From contig VCJN01002105.1 of the NCBI GenBank assembly GCA_006384855.1, forward strand, positions 1-64,000: a stretch of 64,000 nt of DNA, written 5' to 3'. Within the stretch, counting starts at the first letter, position 1. Each line of letters starts with the position of its first letter. This stretch comes from Tetraselmis striata (taxonomy: Eukaryota; Chlorophyta; Chlorodendrophyceae; Chlorodendrales; Chlorodendraceae). The notes under the pieces are model-generated. The model saw only the letters and a program-made list of their open reading frames with translations, did not search any database and was not told where the DNA came from. This document shows, piece by piece, positions 43,901-56,336 of this stretch. Made by a program: the position numbers and the translations under genes.

Positions 43901-45573
43901 CCACATCCGTGTACTCATACAGTATTCCAAAAATAATCCGTGGCAGACTTTGGATGATATATTACGAGAGTGCTGCTCGTGATAATAATCGGCAGAAGCC
44001 GCCCCAGCACGTCACCTCGTGCGCCCACTGCAGTCGTAGGTCTGGCACAGCCCTGAGACCTAATGCCTCAACCGGGTAAACCCGGGACACGGGCTCGGTC
44101 GATATACATTGCCCTTAATTGACGAAGCCGGGAATCGTCTTGGGGACCTCCTGAGCAGGAGACCACCGCTGTACCGAGCGGACAGACACATACGAGGCAT
44201 GTAGCGCTCGTATGTCCTACTACTGCGCGCGCTGTGAGATTTCATCCAGCGTTGCCCGTAGTGCAGTAGCTACTACCGGTACATACAGAAGTACCGATTT
44301 TAGGGTTCTTTTCTGGCGTATTAGTTCTACCTTAATAATTCTATTACAACTGGCGACAACGGGGAACCCGTGCATAATACCCCCCGCCCCCCAAGTCTCT
44401 AATAGTTGCCTCATCATCCATGACAATATTGACGAAGCTAACGACTTGCCCTTACCATGCCGACCCCCAGGTGGCGCTGCACGGCTTCTCCGCCGGCGGC
44501 CTCCTGCTCGGCGGCCTCCTCAACAGGCGGCCAGACACCTTCGCCGCGGCGGTGGCGCATGCCCCGTATGTGGACATGCTGACCGCTTGCACCGACCCGA
44601 GCCTACCTCTCACGGTGCACGAGTACGACGAGTGGGGCATGCCGGAGGATGATGGGGTGCGGCCCCTCACCGATACCCCGCAGCAGCGGCGCGCGCTGCA
44701 GTCCCACATGGCGTTGGCCGAAATCGCGACTGGAATCAACGCGGGCTGCTTGAACGCTTGCGGCGGATGGCGCGCTATGAGCCGTCCTTATGGACAGGTT
44801 TTTGCGGCCAAACACTCAAACCCTAGGGATCAATATTCAAATATATTGACATAAAAACATATTTAGGGGTACACTACTACCCCTGGGTGGTCTTGAAACC
44901 CTGTGTTTTGGACATACACTAGTAACCCTGTAAACCCTGCCGTACATTCGCTCTTGGGACGGTACTCGCACCAGTACTACGGGTACGGGAAAGGGATATA
45001 GGACCTAGTTTGAGAGCTGCTGGTTCACAGCGCACTGCTTTATTACAAATATCAACTCCGAACTCCCAGCAGACCATGAACCCTAAAAACCCTAAGTGAC
45101 ACAATTTCACATTTTCAGCGGTTAAAATAGGGCGGAGCGGGGAGGATGTTCCCAAGAGGATCTAGGTCTTCGGTGAAAACCCATCAAACCCTATCCTGAA
45201 ATGACCGCCCAACAGGGAGGGCTGACGGCCTGACGCGGCGGGTGCGCTGGTTTGCCAGGTGCTGCAGGCCGTTGCCTCCATGTGCCCCTACCACAACAGC
45301 GCCGCGCCGGGCGGCGCCGGCCGCCTCCCCGCGCTGCTGGTGACCGCCTCCCTGGACGACGCGCGCGTGCCCTTCTGGGGCCCCGCCAAGTGGGTGGCGC
45401 GCCTGCGGCGGCGGGTGCGTGAGCGCGGCGGCGGGCCCGTGTCGTTCCTGTGCCACCTGAGCGGCGGCCACTTTGGCGGGTCGGCCGGCCAAGGGCAGGA
45501 CAAGGCGACGGAGGCCGCGTTTCTGCTCACTGCGATGGCGCAGCGCGCAGGACGTCATGTCACATATTCATAA
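34982..45573 (+). CDS. Oligopeptidase B (prolyl oligopeptidase family S9A)
   Basis: Exons: 34982-34985, 35043-35182, 35331-35384, 35522-35569, 35710-35785, 35955-36022, 36905-37021, 37130-37306, 38107-38248, 38391-38521, 39724-39801, 41215-41427, 42408-42616, 42961-43105, 43229-43330, 43437-43529, 44471-44656, 45259-45573; 765 aa in one frame. This serine peptidase cuts peptides after basic residues. Seen: WTDEYAWMEDSF near the N-terminus, NFLAYSVDAGGDERY, GSFEWLPDSSGLLYTEPDSQ (propeller), then the hydrolase domain: VCMYGAYGIS, ALAHCRGGGEMGRAW, GFSAGG with Ser606, EYDEWG, LDDARVPFW with Asp695, LSGGHFGG with His732. The catalytic triad is complete. The 4-nt first exon (ATGG) is inferred from phase; exons 35710-36022 are less sure. 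A TGTAA at about 45676 follows the stop by about 100 bp. Confidence 0.9.
38802..38957 (+). repeat. MITE-like repeat, copy 2 (oligopeptidase B intron)
   Basis: Starts TTGGGTTTGCGGGTCGAAA and ends ACAGCGAACCCAA. Inside: TCGGAAGAAAAGTGCGATATTCG and CTTCTGATATATATC blocks in the same order as other copies. Confidence 0.65.
39155..39225. promoter_or_regulatory. Cluster of TGACGTCA (CRE/bZIP-like) palindromes in an intron
   Basis: Exact TGACGTCA at 39164-39171 and 39205-39212, overlapped by TGACGTCGTCA, with CACAAATG-type spacers repeated between. It lies within the intron 38522-39723 of oligopeptidase B. bZIP factors bind this palindrome in plants and algae; whether it is used here is unknown. 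Confidence 0.35.
40824..40989 (-). repeat. MITE-like repeat, copy 3 (oligopeptidase B intron, reversed)
   Basis: Read on the minus strand it begins TTTGGCTCGCGGGTCTAAAA, contains GTTTTGCAGTATTGAGTCGG and ATACATTTCACGATAA, and ends CCGCGATCCCAAAG. It has the same end pattern and internal order as the plus-strand copies. Confidence 0.6.
41607..41780 (+). repeat. MITE-like repeat, copy 4 (oligopeptidase B intron)
   Basis: Starts TTTGGGTTCGCGGGCCGAA, with GTTTTGCAGTAAGTCGGAG and TATTCTGAGACATTTCAAGAC inside, and ends ACCGTGGGCCCAAA. Best preserved ends of the set together with copy 2. Confidence 0.65.
42186..42340 (+). repeat. MITE-like repeat, copy 5 (partial)
   Basis: Contains GAAGTGTTTTGCACCACCGA and GTTTTATTCTGATATATGTC, then AAGATAAATG, and ends near ACCGTACCGCGAGG. 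The ends are degenerate. It is in the same intron as copy 4. Confidence 0.5.
44860..45195. repeat. Degenerate telomere-like CCCTAAA tract in an intron
   Basis: Scattered AACCCTAGGG, AACCCTGTAAACCCTG, GAACCCTAAAAACCCTAAG and AAACCCTA units in the last intron of oligopeptidase B. They resemble the plant/green-algal telomere repeat TTTAGGG, but are not in tandem register. Confidence 0.5.
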
Positions 45574-47916
45574 GGTGTCTATCAATGGCAAAGTCAGCCA
45601 TTGTGTATAATCATAGTGATAGTGGCAATGTATGACAGTTGCTGTATAAAGATTATCAATCATCAGTTTACTATGTAATAATACAAGGGCTCGCAACACA
45701 AACGACGCACACCACTGTGCATGCCAAAAAGTGGTCACGTTCGTTTACAAACATATGTTCCAGTCACACGTCGCTCGCCCGCCGCGGAGTCGCAGACACC
45801 TCTGACAACCGAGCGAAGCTGTGAAGTCCTGGCACAGATCACCCCGGGAAAAGCTCATTCCACCGCATCTCGCCCGGCAGTACTTCCAGCTAACAAGACG
45901 TCGAGAGCACGTCTACAGTACTGTACGTTTACTACATTACGTCAACATGGATGGATGGCGCTATTGCAGAGCCGTACTATAGGGTAACGTGAATATAACG
46001 TGAACTATCACGTTCGTTCGCCACATCCGCGAAAGATACTATAGGGTAAGAAAGTGTCGGGCAGCAGGGAGCAGAGGCCAGGCGCAGTCCAACTTCCCTT
46101 CCGCTGCCTGCCTCATCAACATCCAAGTGGCAAGACTATGCCGCGGATCGTCAACGTACTCAGTCCCACAGTCCATCTCGCGCCTAGCGTTCAGGCGTTG
46201 GGGGCTGTGGCGCAATGCGGAGCTGCTGCGGTGGGCATCGCCGTGCAGTGAGTCATGCCAGGCGACACGTTTGCATTTACAGGCGGATGAGACAGTGAAT
46301 ACACGGTCACCGCATGTCAATAATACACCGGTACTGGTACATGCCGATTCCCTTGTTCATGAATCATAATCAGAAGTAGTCACCCCTCTCAAGCGGTGTG
46401 CCATCCCGGGAGACTCGCCAAATACAGGCGCCGTGGCGACAATCTGTGCTGCCACAGAACCCCCAAAAACCAAGACTCAAACGCGCCATGCAGTGCATAT
46501 TATGCCACAACAAAAAGAATACAATCCTTTCCCTACGAGCATTACCTGGGCCACTTTATCGGGTTCGCTGGACCAACAAATATTGAAGTGTTTTGCAGCT
46601 GCGAGACGGTCAGACGGATGGCATCGGTATCGGTGTCGGCAACACCGCAAATCCGCGGGTTATTCGTGTTTTATTATGATGTATTTCAAGATTTTTCTCT
46701 CTGCTGCGCTGTCAAAAAAAGATAATATACCGCCAACCGCGAGCGTGGCGACGTCCAGTTGGACGCGTTGCCATTTCTTGATGACCTCAATTACGACGGC
46801 GCAAAATTTGCTCAAGTTAACATATGCCACAAGATAACGGCAATACCAAGAAGGCCATATCACGGTCATAACTTGGGTTGTTAGTTCCGGAGTTGGAACT
46901 TTCAGGGGTTTTACTATTAGTAGCCAGGCTACGTCAACTCCCGAGGACTTAACTACCGTTGCTTTGGGCGGGGTCCGTCCATCCCTTTACGGCGCCCTAG
47001 ATTTCCCTAGGAATGGGGAAAATATTCCAGTCATGGCGTTAGGCCCTCCCTCACATTGCCTTTTTGTTGCAAAGGTATCGCACTCCCTAAATGCTCCACG
47101 GGATGGGGCTTGCCCCAATAAGTCGCATTACTCGAATGGGCCGAGACTGAACGGGTAGGGCAGACCATTCGTGGTCAGTGCCGGGTATTTTGATGGCAGT
47201 GTTGAAGACGGCGATCCAACAGTGTTGGAAATACATCCGACTGTTAGTCTTGCATGCTTCGGCAATTTGCTTCTTGGCAATAACGGAACGTCGCCTACCC
47301 AGGGCTTTCCGTACCTGGATCGCTGCCGAAACGGCCGCGTAGAGCAGACGCTGCAGCGTTTCACTGTTGCTAGTCCTGTCCCGGTGGCGAAGAAAAACTA
47401 AGAGTGCCACAGCTTATCTTATAATAGCTTCGTCACATATAGTACAGGTACACTAGCATGCTAATGCCGAGTTCACAGCACTGATTGTCGCCATGGTGTC
47501 CGCCAAGTCAACCCTCTGTACGCACATACTACAAAAGGTCTTCGCGCGCACATGGTTACGGCCTGTAAATCGTCGCATCATCGTCGTCAGTGCTAATATT
47601 GGGGACTCCCAGATAGTAAGGTCCTGAAGCATTGGTTCGGCTACAGCGGTACCCTCACCGCTCGGATATCAAAATATTCAATTTCGATTTTTGTTATGTT
47701 TCATCAGAAGCTGCGAGTTCAATGCGCAATAGCTCGGTGTGGATAGCGCAATGATTAATTAAACTCGGAGGATACACTGCTCTTCATGTCCACTTTGAGC
47801 TGCCAGATGGAGTGGGATAGCCATTTCGCACCGGAGGCAGCGCGGGACTGATTCGTCGCTACATATAGTCAACTGGGCATAAGACCACCTGGCACCCAGC
47901 AGTGCTTCTACACATA
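45574..47916. other. Convergent intergenic region
   Basis: Between the stops of oligopeptidase B (+) and the cyclic-nucleotide-binding protein (-). It has a TGTAA signal at about 45676 and a MITE-like copy at 46558-46747. Open frames around 46964-47410 on both strands carry no motif that I know; the minus one might be a relic of a mobile element. No gene called. Confidence 0.5.
46558..46747 (+). repeat. MITE-like repeat, copy 6 (intergenic)
   Basis: Starts ATCGGGTTCGCTGG and contains TTGAAGTGTTTTGCAGCTGC, GGTTATTCGTGTTTTATTATG and TATTTCAAGATTTTTCTCTC; ends ATACCGCCAACCGCGAG. Same internal order as the intronic copies. Confidence 0.6.
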
Positions 47917-50900
47917 CTACTCGCATAACATATAGATCCACTCTATGTGCGCGGAACGCAAGCGCGTGCCACCACTGGTGCACTGCCCAGACTTGGATGC
48001 ACCCCCAAGTATTGTCTTGACGGCCCTCTCGTCGCCAACGGCCGATGTCCGCCGCCCCGCCGGCGACTTTGGCGCATCCAAACTGCCCATGAGCCAGCCC
48101 ACTCTGGTTGCGCGCTTCTCCTCCAGCACCTCCACCTCATCGGCCAGACGGTAAGCGCACGCGATTTCTCGTCGAGCAACCTTATCAGCGTTTTGCGGTT
48201 GACTCCGCGGACGCCCTGGTATGGTCGCTCGCACTCCTCAGTGTCGGATTGCGCTCGAACTACGCCTGCTGCGCCCGACGCGGCCGCACCACGTCGCTGG
48301 GTCGACCCTCGCGTGGACGAAGCGCCAGCCTGGCACCGGGCGAGCTGCTCCCATGCGACCGGCTCCTCGGCGGGGAGGAGCTGTGCCCGCGCTGCCCTCG
48401 GCGCGGCTCCCCGCGCGGCGTCCCCCGTGCCGGCGGCGGCGAACTCCGCTCAGCACTGCTATGCCGCTGCCGCTGCTGCTGCGGAACGGGCGTCAGGGGG
48501 CGGTCCAGCGCGAGGGCCGAGGCGTCCAGGCCCCCGGCGGGTAGCTCCCGCAGAGCAGCCATGCGGCGGACTATTTCCTTGAGCTTGGGGCTCGGGTTGC
48601 GCGTCGGGGAGAGGGCTCGCTGCCGCTGCCGGCCTGCACCCAAGACACACTGGGCCGCTCAATGACACCCTGTGTTGAGTGCATGGCATTGCCCTCACGC
48701 TGGCCGCGTGGTACGAGTAGGCAGTATACCGCCGACGATATTGAGGGACACCGCACAGGGTCGAGCCGGGAGGTAACAAAAGTATGGTCGGGTCGGAGTC
48801 GGGAGGAGGACAGGCGAGTGGGTCAGTCGGTGGCAGTCGCCGCACGCGGGTATGTGGCGCGCATTCGCTGCCGCACTTCAAGCAAACATCGCGAGGCACT
48901 GCTTGGTGGGAGCTTGCTTGGATGGAGGCGATCCGGTGGGAAGCCACAGGAGCGATACAATGGGGTGTATACGCTTGCGTGGGAGAAGATAGGCGGAGGG
49001 GGGAAGAGACATAGAAGGGCTGCAGCGGCGCGGCGCACACCACCGTGCAGACAATAACAGCCCTCTTCAACGCTGCTACAGGTGCCGACGCGGACTCGAC
49101 AGTCTATTAGGATCGAAGTTTGGCCATTGGAAAAGCAATAGAAATGGAGAATAGACTGGAGAAGGAATTGATGGTCTGGATTCTTTTGAATAAAGAAAAC
49201 TGACAGATACGTCTCATCAGTCGTAGTATTGCGATTCGATTTCGGAAAGCACCAAGGACGTCGTTTGATTGTGTATTGGCCATTTATGCAAAAAAAATGT
49301 ATGTGCATTGTTTCAAATTATACAGCGGTACAGGAATGCGGACGGATGCACAACAAGAAGATAACGTTAATCATACTGGCAGCATTTAACTTGTGTGTTA
49401 GACTTTACGGTCCAGGTGATACTTATACGGTATAACTAAACGCACATATACTAGCGTACATAGCGTAGAAAGCGAGTTTGGTAAGGATTGCCGACATGAA
49501 GGGTTACATCATCCTTACTATCGCGTAAAAATCAGTCTTTGCAATGATAAAATGAGAGGAAAACAATACCAGAATATGTGGATACAGAAAATAAACGCTA
49601 GAAGGGCGGCAAAACACAGCCAGGCGCCGCGGTTCACTCTTTTACACACACACACACACATACTTTTTTTTCACCTACGCGCTAGTTCTAATAAGGCCAC
49701 TGCGAATAGGAACCTGCCCGCCCTGTCAGAGATCAGATTGAGACAAAACTATAGCGGAAGTATAGCAAACCTGCTTATATGTTGCATGCAATCCCAACTT
49801 GAGGGTTATAATATGGGGTCTTAAAGTACGCGCGTCGGCACCCGCAGGCCAGGAATCTGCTAGGTAGGCAGTGCTGCTTTGGGAGCTTAGGCATGCCGCT
49901 GGCACAAAGCTGCCGCTGCATATGGCACACAGTTGTGGCTGTGGGCGGCAGGGAGGGTCGTGAGTGGGTCGCGGCGTCTCACTCGGAGACGCGCCGGCAT
50001 GAGGGCTGCCCGTGTCATGCGGCCTGGAAGACAAGGCAAAGCTCCCCCCGCGCCTGGCGTTGACCAGCCCCGCCAGCCGCTCCTCCGCGGCCTCCTCCTC
50101 TGCGCGCCGCCGTTTCTGCGCGTCCATCGCTTCCCTCACCTGGTGTTCAGCGTTGCCATTTTGTTAAGTGAACGGGCCGCAGCTTTATCTTCGCAAGCAG
50201 AGAATCGCGCGGAGCGAAAGCAGGACCCCCTTCCCCCCCCTTTCCGGGGCCACTGCTGGCCGCACCCGGTCAGAGAGGGCGTGGTGGCTCTGCTGAGCCG
50301 TGGCGCACACAGCGGCCAGCAGGCTTGGCGGGTAGTACTTGATGAGGTCTCTCTTGGAGATGGCGTGCGCGCGCAGCTCGGTGACGGCCACTGCCGTGTA
50401 GGCGCCCGCGTTGCCCGGGAGGCTCTCCGCGCCCAGCACATCACCGGCGCGCGCGGTGCGCAGCGGCAGCAGCTCGCGGGGGTCCGCGCTGCCGGCGGAA
50501 CCAGGCAGCGCGCGCGGGTCCAGCAACACATGCGCCTCGCCGGACCGGATGAGATACACCAGTGGGCCGCTCTTGCTCTGCAGGGCACAGCCAGGTCAGC
50601 TCTCAGCTCTCAGCTACCTGTACGTGCAGGTGCCTGCACCGCTCGGTATCCTCCCATCGACCAGCGACCTGTCTACAGTGTTTGTAAGCCCGAAGTCCTA
50701 AAACCTAGAACCCGTGCAATGCCTCCATACCACAAGCACGGGGGTTTACCATCACTTGATAGCCGATACCACTACTGTACCTGCTGCTGATTTATATGGC
50801 GAAGGGAAGCGAGCCGACCCCAAGACGAGCACACTCCTCCCAACGCCCCTAGCTCCTGCTATTTACGTTGGCGAGAATTGCTGCCACACGGCCTGAAAGA

Positions 50901-52696
50901 CGGCTTGGCGGAAAGACCCGCTGTCCCGCGTGGATGTGTGTCCCCATACCGCAACCATACCACAGTGCCCTCCTCACGCACCTCTCCCACATGCGAACGC
51001 GGCCCTTTTTAGCCCATCTCTGCCTTCATTGGCTTAGGGCTAGGGTTTGGCGGAGCAGTAGCGGATACAGACCATGCGCATGCTTCGCGGCATTGCGCTG
51101 CTCTGACACTGCGGTGCCTTTGCGGGCGCTCACCGTGAAGGGCCCCTGTTGCAGAATCGTCTCGCCCGGCAGGAAGCGTGCGCTCTGCAGCGTCAGGACC
51201 AGGCTCTCCACCATCAGCTGCGGCTGGCTTGCCAGGGCGGGGAAGGCGGCCAGTAGGTCGGGCCCGCCGGCGAGCGTCTTGTGAGGCGAGTGCGTGCTGG
51301 AGATCATGGATCCATCCATCTGCGCAATGCCAAGCGCTCATCACGCTGCACTGGTACCCCCCGCCCCTCCTGGCGCCCGAATTCCCACCCACCCATGCAC
51401 ACCTGAGGCCTGGGGAGAGCGGGGCGGGGATGGGGGCCGCACACCTGCAGCAGCTTCACGTTCTGCATGCACTTAAAGGTTGCCTGGGAAGGGGCGCCGT
51501 TGAGCTCAAAATCGCCAAAGAATGACCCCGGCCACAGGGTCCCCACTCGCCTGCAACGTCCGTTGGCATCATGCCATCATGACGGCACAGTGTCATCGAC
51601 GGCCGCGGCAGCACCTCAGCACGCAGCCGTGTACAGTAGCTGGAACTCGCCGCTTGACAATCAGGCTAAACAGTTATGCAGACGGTTCATCACGCAGGGA
51701 TTGCGAGATCAGTGCGGGTTCGTCGCAGGCTAGTGTGCGCACCGGCCGAGGGAGCCGCTGCCTGGGGGTACGGAGTCGTTCACATATACACTCAGAATGC
51801 CCTCCAGCACGATGTAGTAAACCTTGGCGACGGTGCCCTGGCGCGTGGCGATGGCGTCCTGTGGTAGGCATGCCAGCTTTGCATTGGACGCCAACTCGAG
51901 GATGGTATCCTTGCGCGTGAGGGGCGAGCGGCCAAGCACATCCGTGATGAAGGCCGCCATTTGCCGGCACTGCACGCACAGAGGGAGGAAGATGACCCCG
52001 CCATTATTCCTGGGGCTGGGAGGAGACCGCAGGCAACGGCGTGGTGGTGGCTGCGATGGCAGAGCTGCACCGCCTCTGTACCTCCTGAGCGTTGCGAATC
52101 GGAGTGTCCAGCAGCTGCAGGATGCGCGCTACGTTGGGGATCTGGGAGCGAAAGAGCCCCAGCAGGACAGGCTCTTAGTTTGGCTGCTGTAAATGACTAC
52201 CAAGCCAGCCTTCTCGCGGCGCATTACGTCAGCATGCGGGTGCCTGGCCAGCCGCCTGTTTCGCCGGACTTTCACCCAAGTGCCACAGTTGTCGCATGCG
52301 TATCCTTAGCCCACATGCCAGACGCCCCGCAGTGATTGGCATCCGCCGCTGCTTCACGCGTGTGTGACTGCGGGCTTCTATGTGTCTGTGCTGGCACTGC
52401 CACTGCCAGATTGATGGTGGAAGTAGCGACTGATGACTGCGATGGCGGCACCAAATGAAAAGAGGCAGGTGGAGGGCGCGGGGAGCAGGACGAACCTCCC
52501 GCTGCCTGTGCTTGGCGGGCCCTATCCGCCACCCTGACGCGGCCAGCTCCGTCAGCTTCAGACGGTGCCTGCCCTCATGATGTGTGGTCTCCAGCGCTAC
52601 GGTCTGCGTGCTGGTCGGGCTGTCCACGGAGGTCATCTGGGCGGTTGCAGCGCATGCCAGGCAGCCGTAGACGCGCACAGGGTTCAGGGTTTTCAT
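47917..52696 (-). CDS. Protein with two cyclic-nucleotide-binding-like domains
   Basis: Nine exons on the minus strand: 52696-52496, 52141-52082, 51969-51743, 51550-51445, 51319-51134, 50577-50266, 50139-49983, 48633-48290, 48180-47917 (618 aa, one frame). Domain 1 (residues ~110-198): DAIATRQGTVAKVYYIVLEG then GTLWPGSFFGDFELN and SQATFKC. Domain 2 (~235-364): RFLPGETILQQGPF, GPLVYLIRSGEAHVLLDPRA, ARAGDVLGAESLPGNAGAYT and LRAHAISKRDLIKYYP. These follow the CAP_ED beta-roll, but the phosphate-binding cassette Arg (consensus PRAA/T) is Gln in domain 1 and absent in domain 2, so cAMP/cGMP binding is doubtful. The C-terminal third is basic, Ser/Pro-rich and probably disordered, ending in a short coiled helix. 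Start and last exon are less sure. Confidence 0.8.
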
Positions 52697-54034
52697 TTAT
52701 CCACCCACTTTCGCTTTCTGTACCATAAACAATTATTTTATTCATAATTATCATTATTTTTTGTTGATGCCCCAACCGACCGACCGCAGATACCCGGGCG
52801 TGACTGGCTGGGTGGTGGTTCGGGCTAGGAGCAGGGGCACATTGTGAGGTTTTTCATAATCAAAGAGGCAACATGTGTCCTCGTTGGGGGGGGGGGGGGG
52901 GGGGGGGTTTGGGGGGGGGGGGGGGGGGGGGGGGCTCTCGCACCGGCACAGTATTCGCCATCGCGACGCTGACGCCGCCCGCCGTCCCGCCGGCAGCACG
53001 ACCGCCGCGGACTCTAAGACACTTCAAACCGATGCCGCGAGAGCTATGTAAGCTGCCCCTCCGGCGCGGCGCAAGCTGACCGTCGCCGGTCGTCGTCGTT
53101 GCTTCCCATCGTCGGAGACTCCCACACCCCGCACAGAGAAACGACGGCGACGACCAGCAAGTGCTCCGCTATGCCCTACGCCCGTGCACATGTACGCCTG
53201 TGCGCCTGTGCACATGACACCCCTCCTATCGGCATGCGGTCGCCGTCGTGCTGATGCTAGCGGGGGCGCTTAAATATAACTCGGTATTAATTTATTCATT
53301 GGTATCACCATGCATGCTATGACTACTATTCACGTACCGGTATCCTTTTTTGAAGTCGAATTACCTGGTAACAGGCATACGACTTAGTCGTCGTTGTATC
53401 CCATGCTGTACGAGCCGGAGCCAGCATCAGATGCTGATAAGGTGACAGGCTCAGCAGTGCAGTGTACTGTAACTACCGGCACCCGTAGTGGCGCGCGCGC
53501 GCTCCCAAATCGCGTACAGGTGACACTACAGCGTAATACATGAAACCCTGCTTAAACCTTTGATAACCTATACAGATACATCACCGCTCATTGCGTCACG
53601 GCATCAGCAGCGTCGTCCGCCAATTTCGAATTTCAAATATCGGAGCGTAGCTTCCAGGTTCGCGTCAACCGCGCGCACGCCCTCTCGACACCCCCGCGCC
53701 GCGCCGACGAGCACCCTCCGACCCGCAGGCCGCCGACGTAGCAGCCCCCCTAGCGCAGCTGTTGTGCGTTGCGTGGTGCCGAGCCGAGGGAGCGGAGGGA
53801 GTGCGCGTGACGTCTACTGGTGCGCGTGCGCCTCGGCACCGCAGCTCTGACCCGGCTTGGCCCGTCCGAGAAAAGATCTAGCGCATATGGCTCATATGGC
53901 CCAATGGGCTCGTATATCGCGGGCGGAGTGTGCGGCTGGGCCAGGTCCCCTGTTTACTAATTTGAGTTCATGTCGCAGTGCATGGTAGTTGGCATAATGG
54001 CATGCATGGGCACCGTCTATGGGTGCGCAGGGCA
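52697..54034. other. Divergent promoter region, CNB protein and MCM10
   Basis: About 1.3 kb between start codons, with a near-continuous G tract at 52887-52934 broken by TTT. An open frame at 53560-53850 is basic and Pro-rich without recognised motifs. The 5' UTR of MCM10 probably lies near its right end. Confidence 0.5.
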
Positions 54035-54202
54035 ATGGGCGAGGCGGAGGAGATGCTGGCGCTGGCCGAGGCGGACTCGGATGAGGAACAGCAGGAGGAG
54101 CACCGGCCGGGAGGTGGGTGGGAGCGCCCGCGAGCGGCGCTGCTCGGGGTTGGCGGAACAGCCGCTGGCCGCAGGCTGGTGGATCAGTGGCTGGGTGATG
54201 CG

Positions 54203-54240
<38 letters not shown>

Positions 54241-56085
54241 TGTGTCTGTGTGTCTGTGTCTGTGTCTGTGTCTGTGTCTGTGTCTGTGTCTGTGTCTGTG
54301 TGTGTGTGGGGGGGGGGGGGGGTGTCCATAAGCTTGGCTCTCCTCGCTGCCTCGGATACTCTCATCACTCTGCAAGTGTGATTACTGGTTTACTTCACCA
54401 AGGGTACATTTGTGCAACGGGAAATCCTCATCACAGCGGTCTGCGATGCACAGGTGGCGACGGGGAATCGGACACGATGGAACTCGCGGGCGGCGACGAC
54501 GACCTGGACGCGCTACTGGCGTTGGCTGACGATGGCGGGGCAGACGCAGAGGCGGCTGGCGGCGGCAATGCAGGGGAGGTCGACAGGGGTGCGGACATGG
54601 TGGAGCTCGCGGGTGGCGACGACGACCTAGACGCGCTGCTGGCGCTCGCCGGGGACGACGACGCCGAGGACGACGACGCCGAGGACGGGGACACGGTGCC
54701 GAATACGCCGCCGCGCCGGACGGCTGTGAGCTCCAGCCGGCCGAGCTCAGCCCCTGCGCCAGGTGCGCCAGCTTCTCTCTGCCAGGACGGCAGAGGACGT
54801 GCGCACGTTCAACGAGCGGGAGACAGGAGATCGAGCGGACGACACAGCTGCACACTAAGCATTATTTTTCAGCGAGCTCGGTCGTGTGCTGCTATCGTAA
54901 CTGCTGCCGCTGTGCTGCGCAGCCTTTGCTCCGGTGGGTGCCACTCCGCGGCCTCGCGGCGCCGCTCCGATCGGGCTGTCCAAAGGCAAGGCAAAGGCGG
55001 GCCCGAGCGCGCCGGCCAAGGAACTCTTCAAAGGGTTCCGGGTGCGCCTCCACGCCCTCTGTCCCCCAGGGTATGCGGACCGTAAGCTCGTCTTGCCGTG
55101 CGCAGCTGAGAGCAGTGCCTTTTCCGGGGGGCGCGTGGGGCCGTGCTGTTGGCGCAGGTGAAGAGCCCGCTGGTTTCTGGGGTCATCCTGAAGGAGCGCT
55201 TCGCGGAGCTCACCTTTATGTCGATCCTCAACATCAAGTGAGCCTCCTTGCTTGCTTTTCCCGGAACCTCCTCCCCCGGCCTCCTGACCAATCACCGCAC
55301 GCCCTATTGCGGCACTGACCTCCCCCCCCCCCCCCCCCCCCCCCCTTTCCTCGTCCTTTTCCTCTGTGGCCGTCTAGAAAGAGCTCCAACATCCTGTCAC
55401 CCCTGGGCCACCATGGGCGCCGTCGCCAGCAAGCTGCAGACCAAGTCCTCCTCCAGCGGCAAGCCCTTCTGCGTGCTCAAGCTCACCGACCTTGCCGGTA
55501 ACTTCATCAGCCTCTTTCTCTTTGGCAGCGCCTTCCAGGAGCACTGGATGGTGCAGGAGGGGACGCTGGTGACGCTTTTTGACAGCAAGGCAAGCCCCCC
55601 CCCCCTTCCCCCCCCCCCCCCCCCTTCCCCAGCATACCCACGCATGCATGCATGCATGCATGCACGCTGCTCTCGCGTCTTGCCATCTGCGCCGGCGACC
55701 TGTCCGGCTGATCAAACCCTTCGACTGTTAACCCGTTTGTGTCGCCTGCCGGCAGGTTGCGCGCCGAGGACGATGGCTCCAAGTCGCTGTCCATCATGGA
55801 CGGCGCCCAGCTGCTCCGCGTCGGCACCGCTGCGGACTTTGGGTTCTGCAAGGGCACCTGCAAGGACGGCACCAAGTGCTCCATGGCCATCAACGTACGC
55901 GAGTGCGAGTGGTGCCAGTACCACATGGGCAAGGCGCTCGCGCGGTGCGCCCCAACACAGCTCTGAGAAGGAAGAAACGTAAAGATACTGATATGGCTGA
56001 TACTGATTACACTCGCCCACAGACATGTAATTGCATACATGCATGTATTAAATAAATGTATATATATATATGTGTGAAAAATGTG

Positions 56086-56145
<60 letters not shown>

Positions 56146-56304
56146 AATTTTACCATATATACACATATATGTATACATGTATACATAAGTATGTATTGCA
56201 TTCTATATGTGTACATTATGTTGTATACACACACATATAATACACACATATATATGTATATCTGTGTGTGTATATTATGTATGTACATATACATATAGGG
56301 ATTT

Positions 56305-56336
<32 letters not shown>

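Noticed and set aside
47945-48151. Plus-strand exon ending at a strong GTAAGC donor
   Set aside because: The same bases give a better minus-strand exon in phase with the CNB protein; no downstream plus-strand exon or motif was found.
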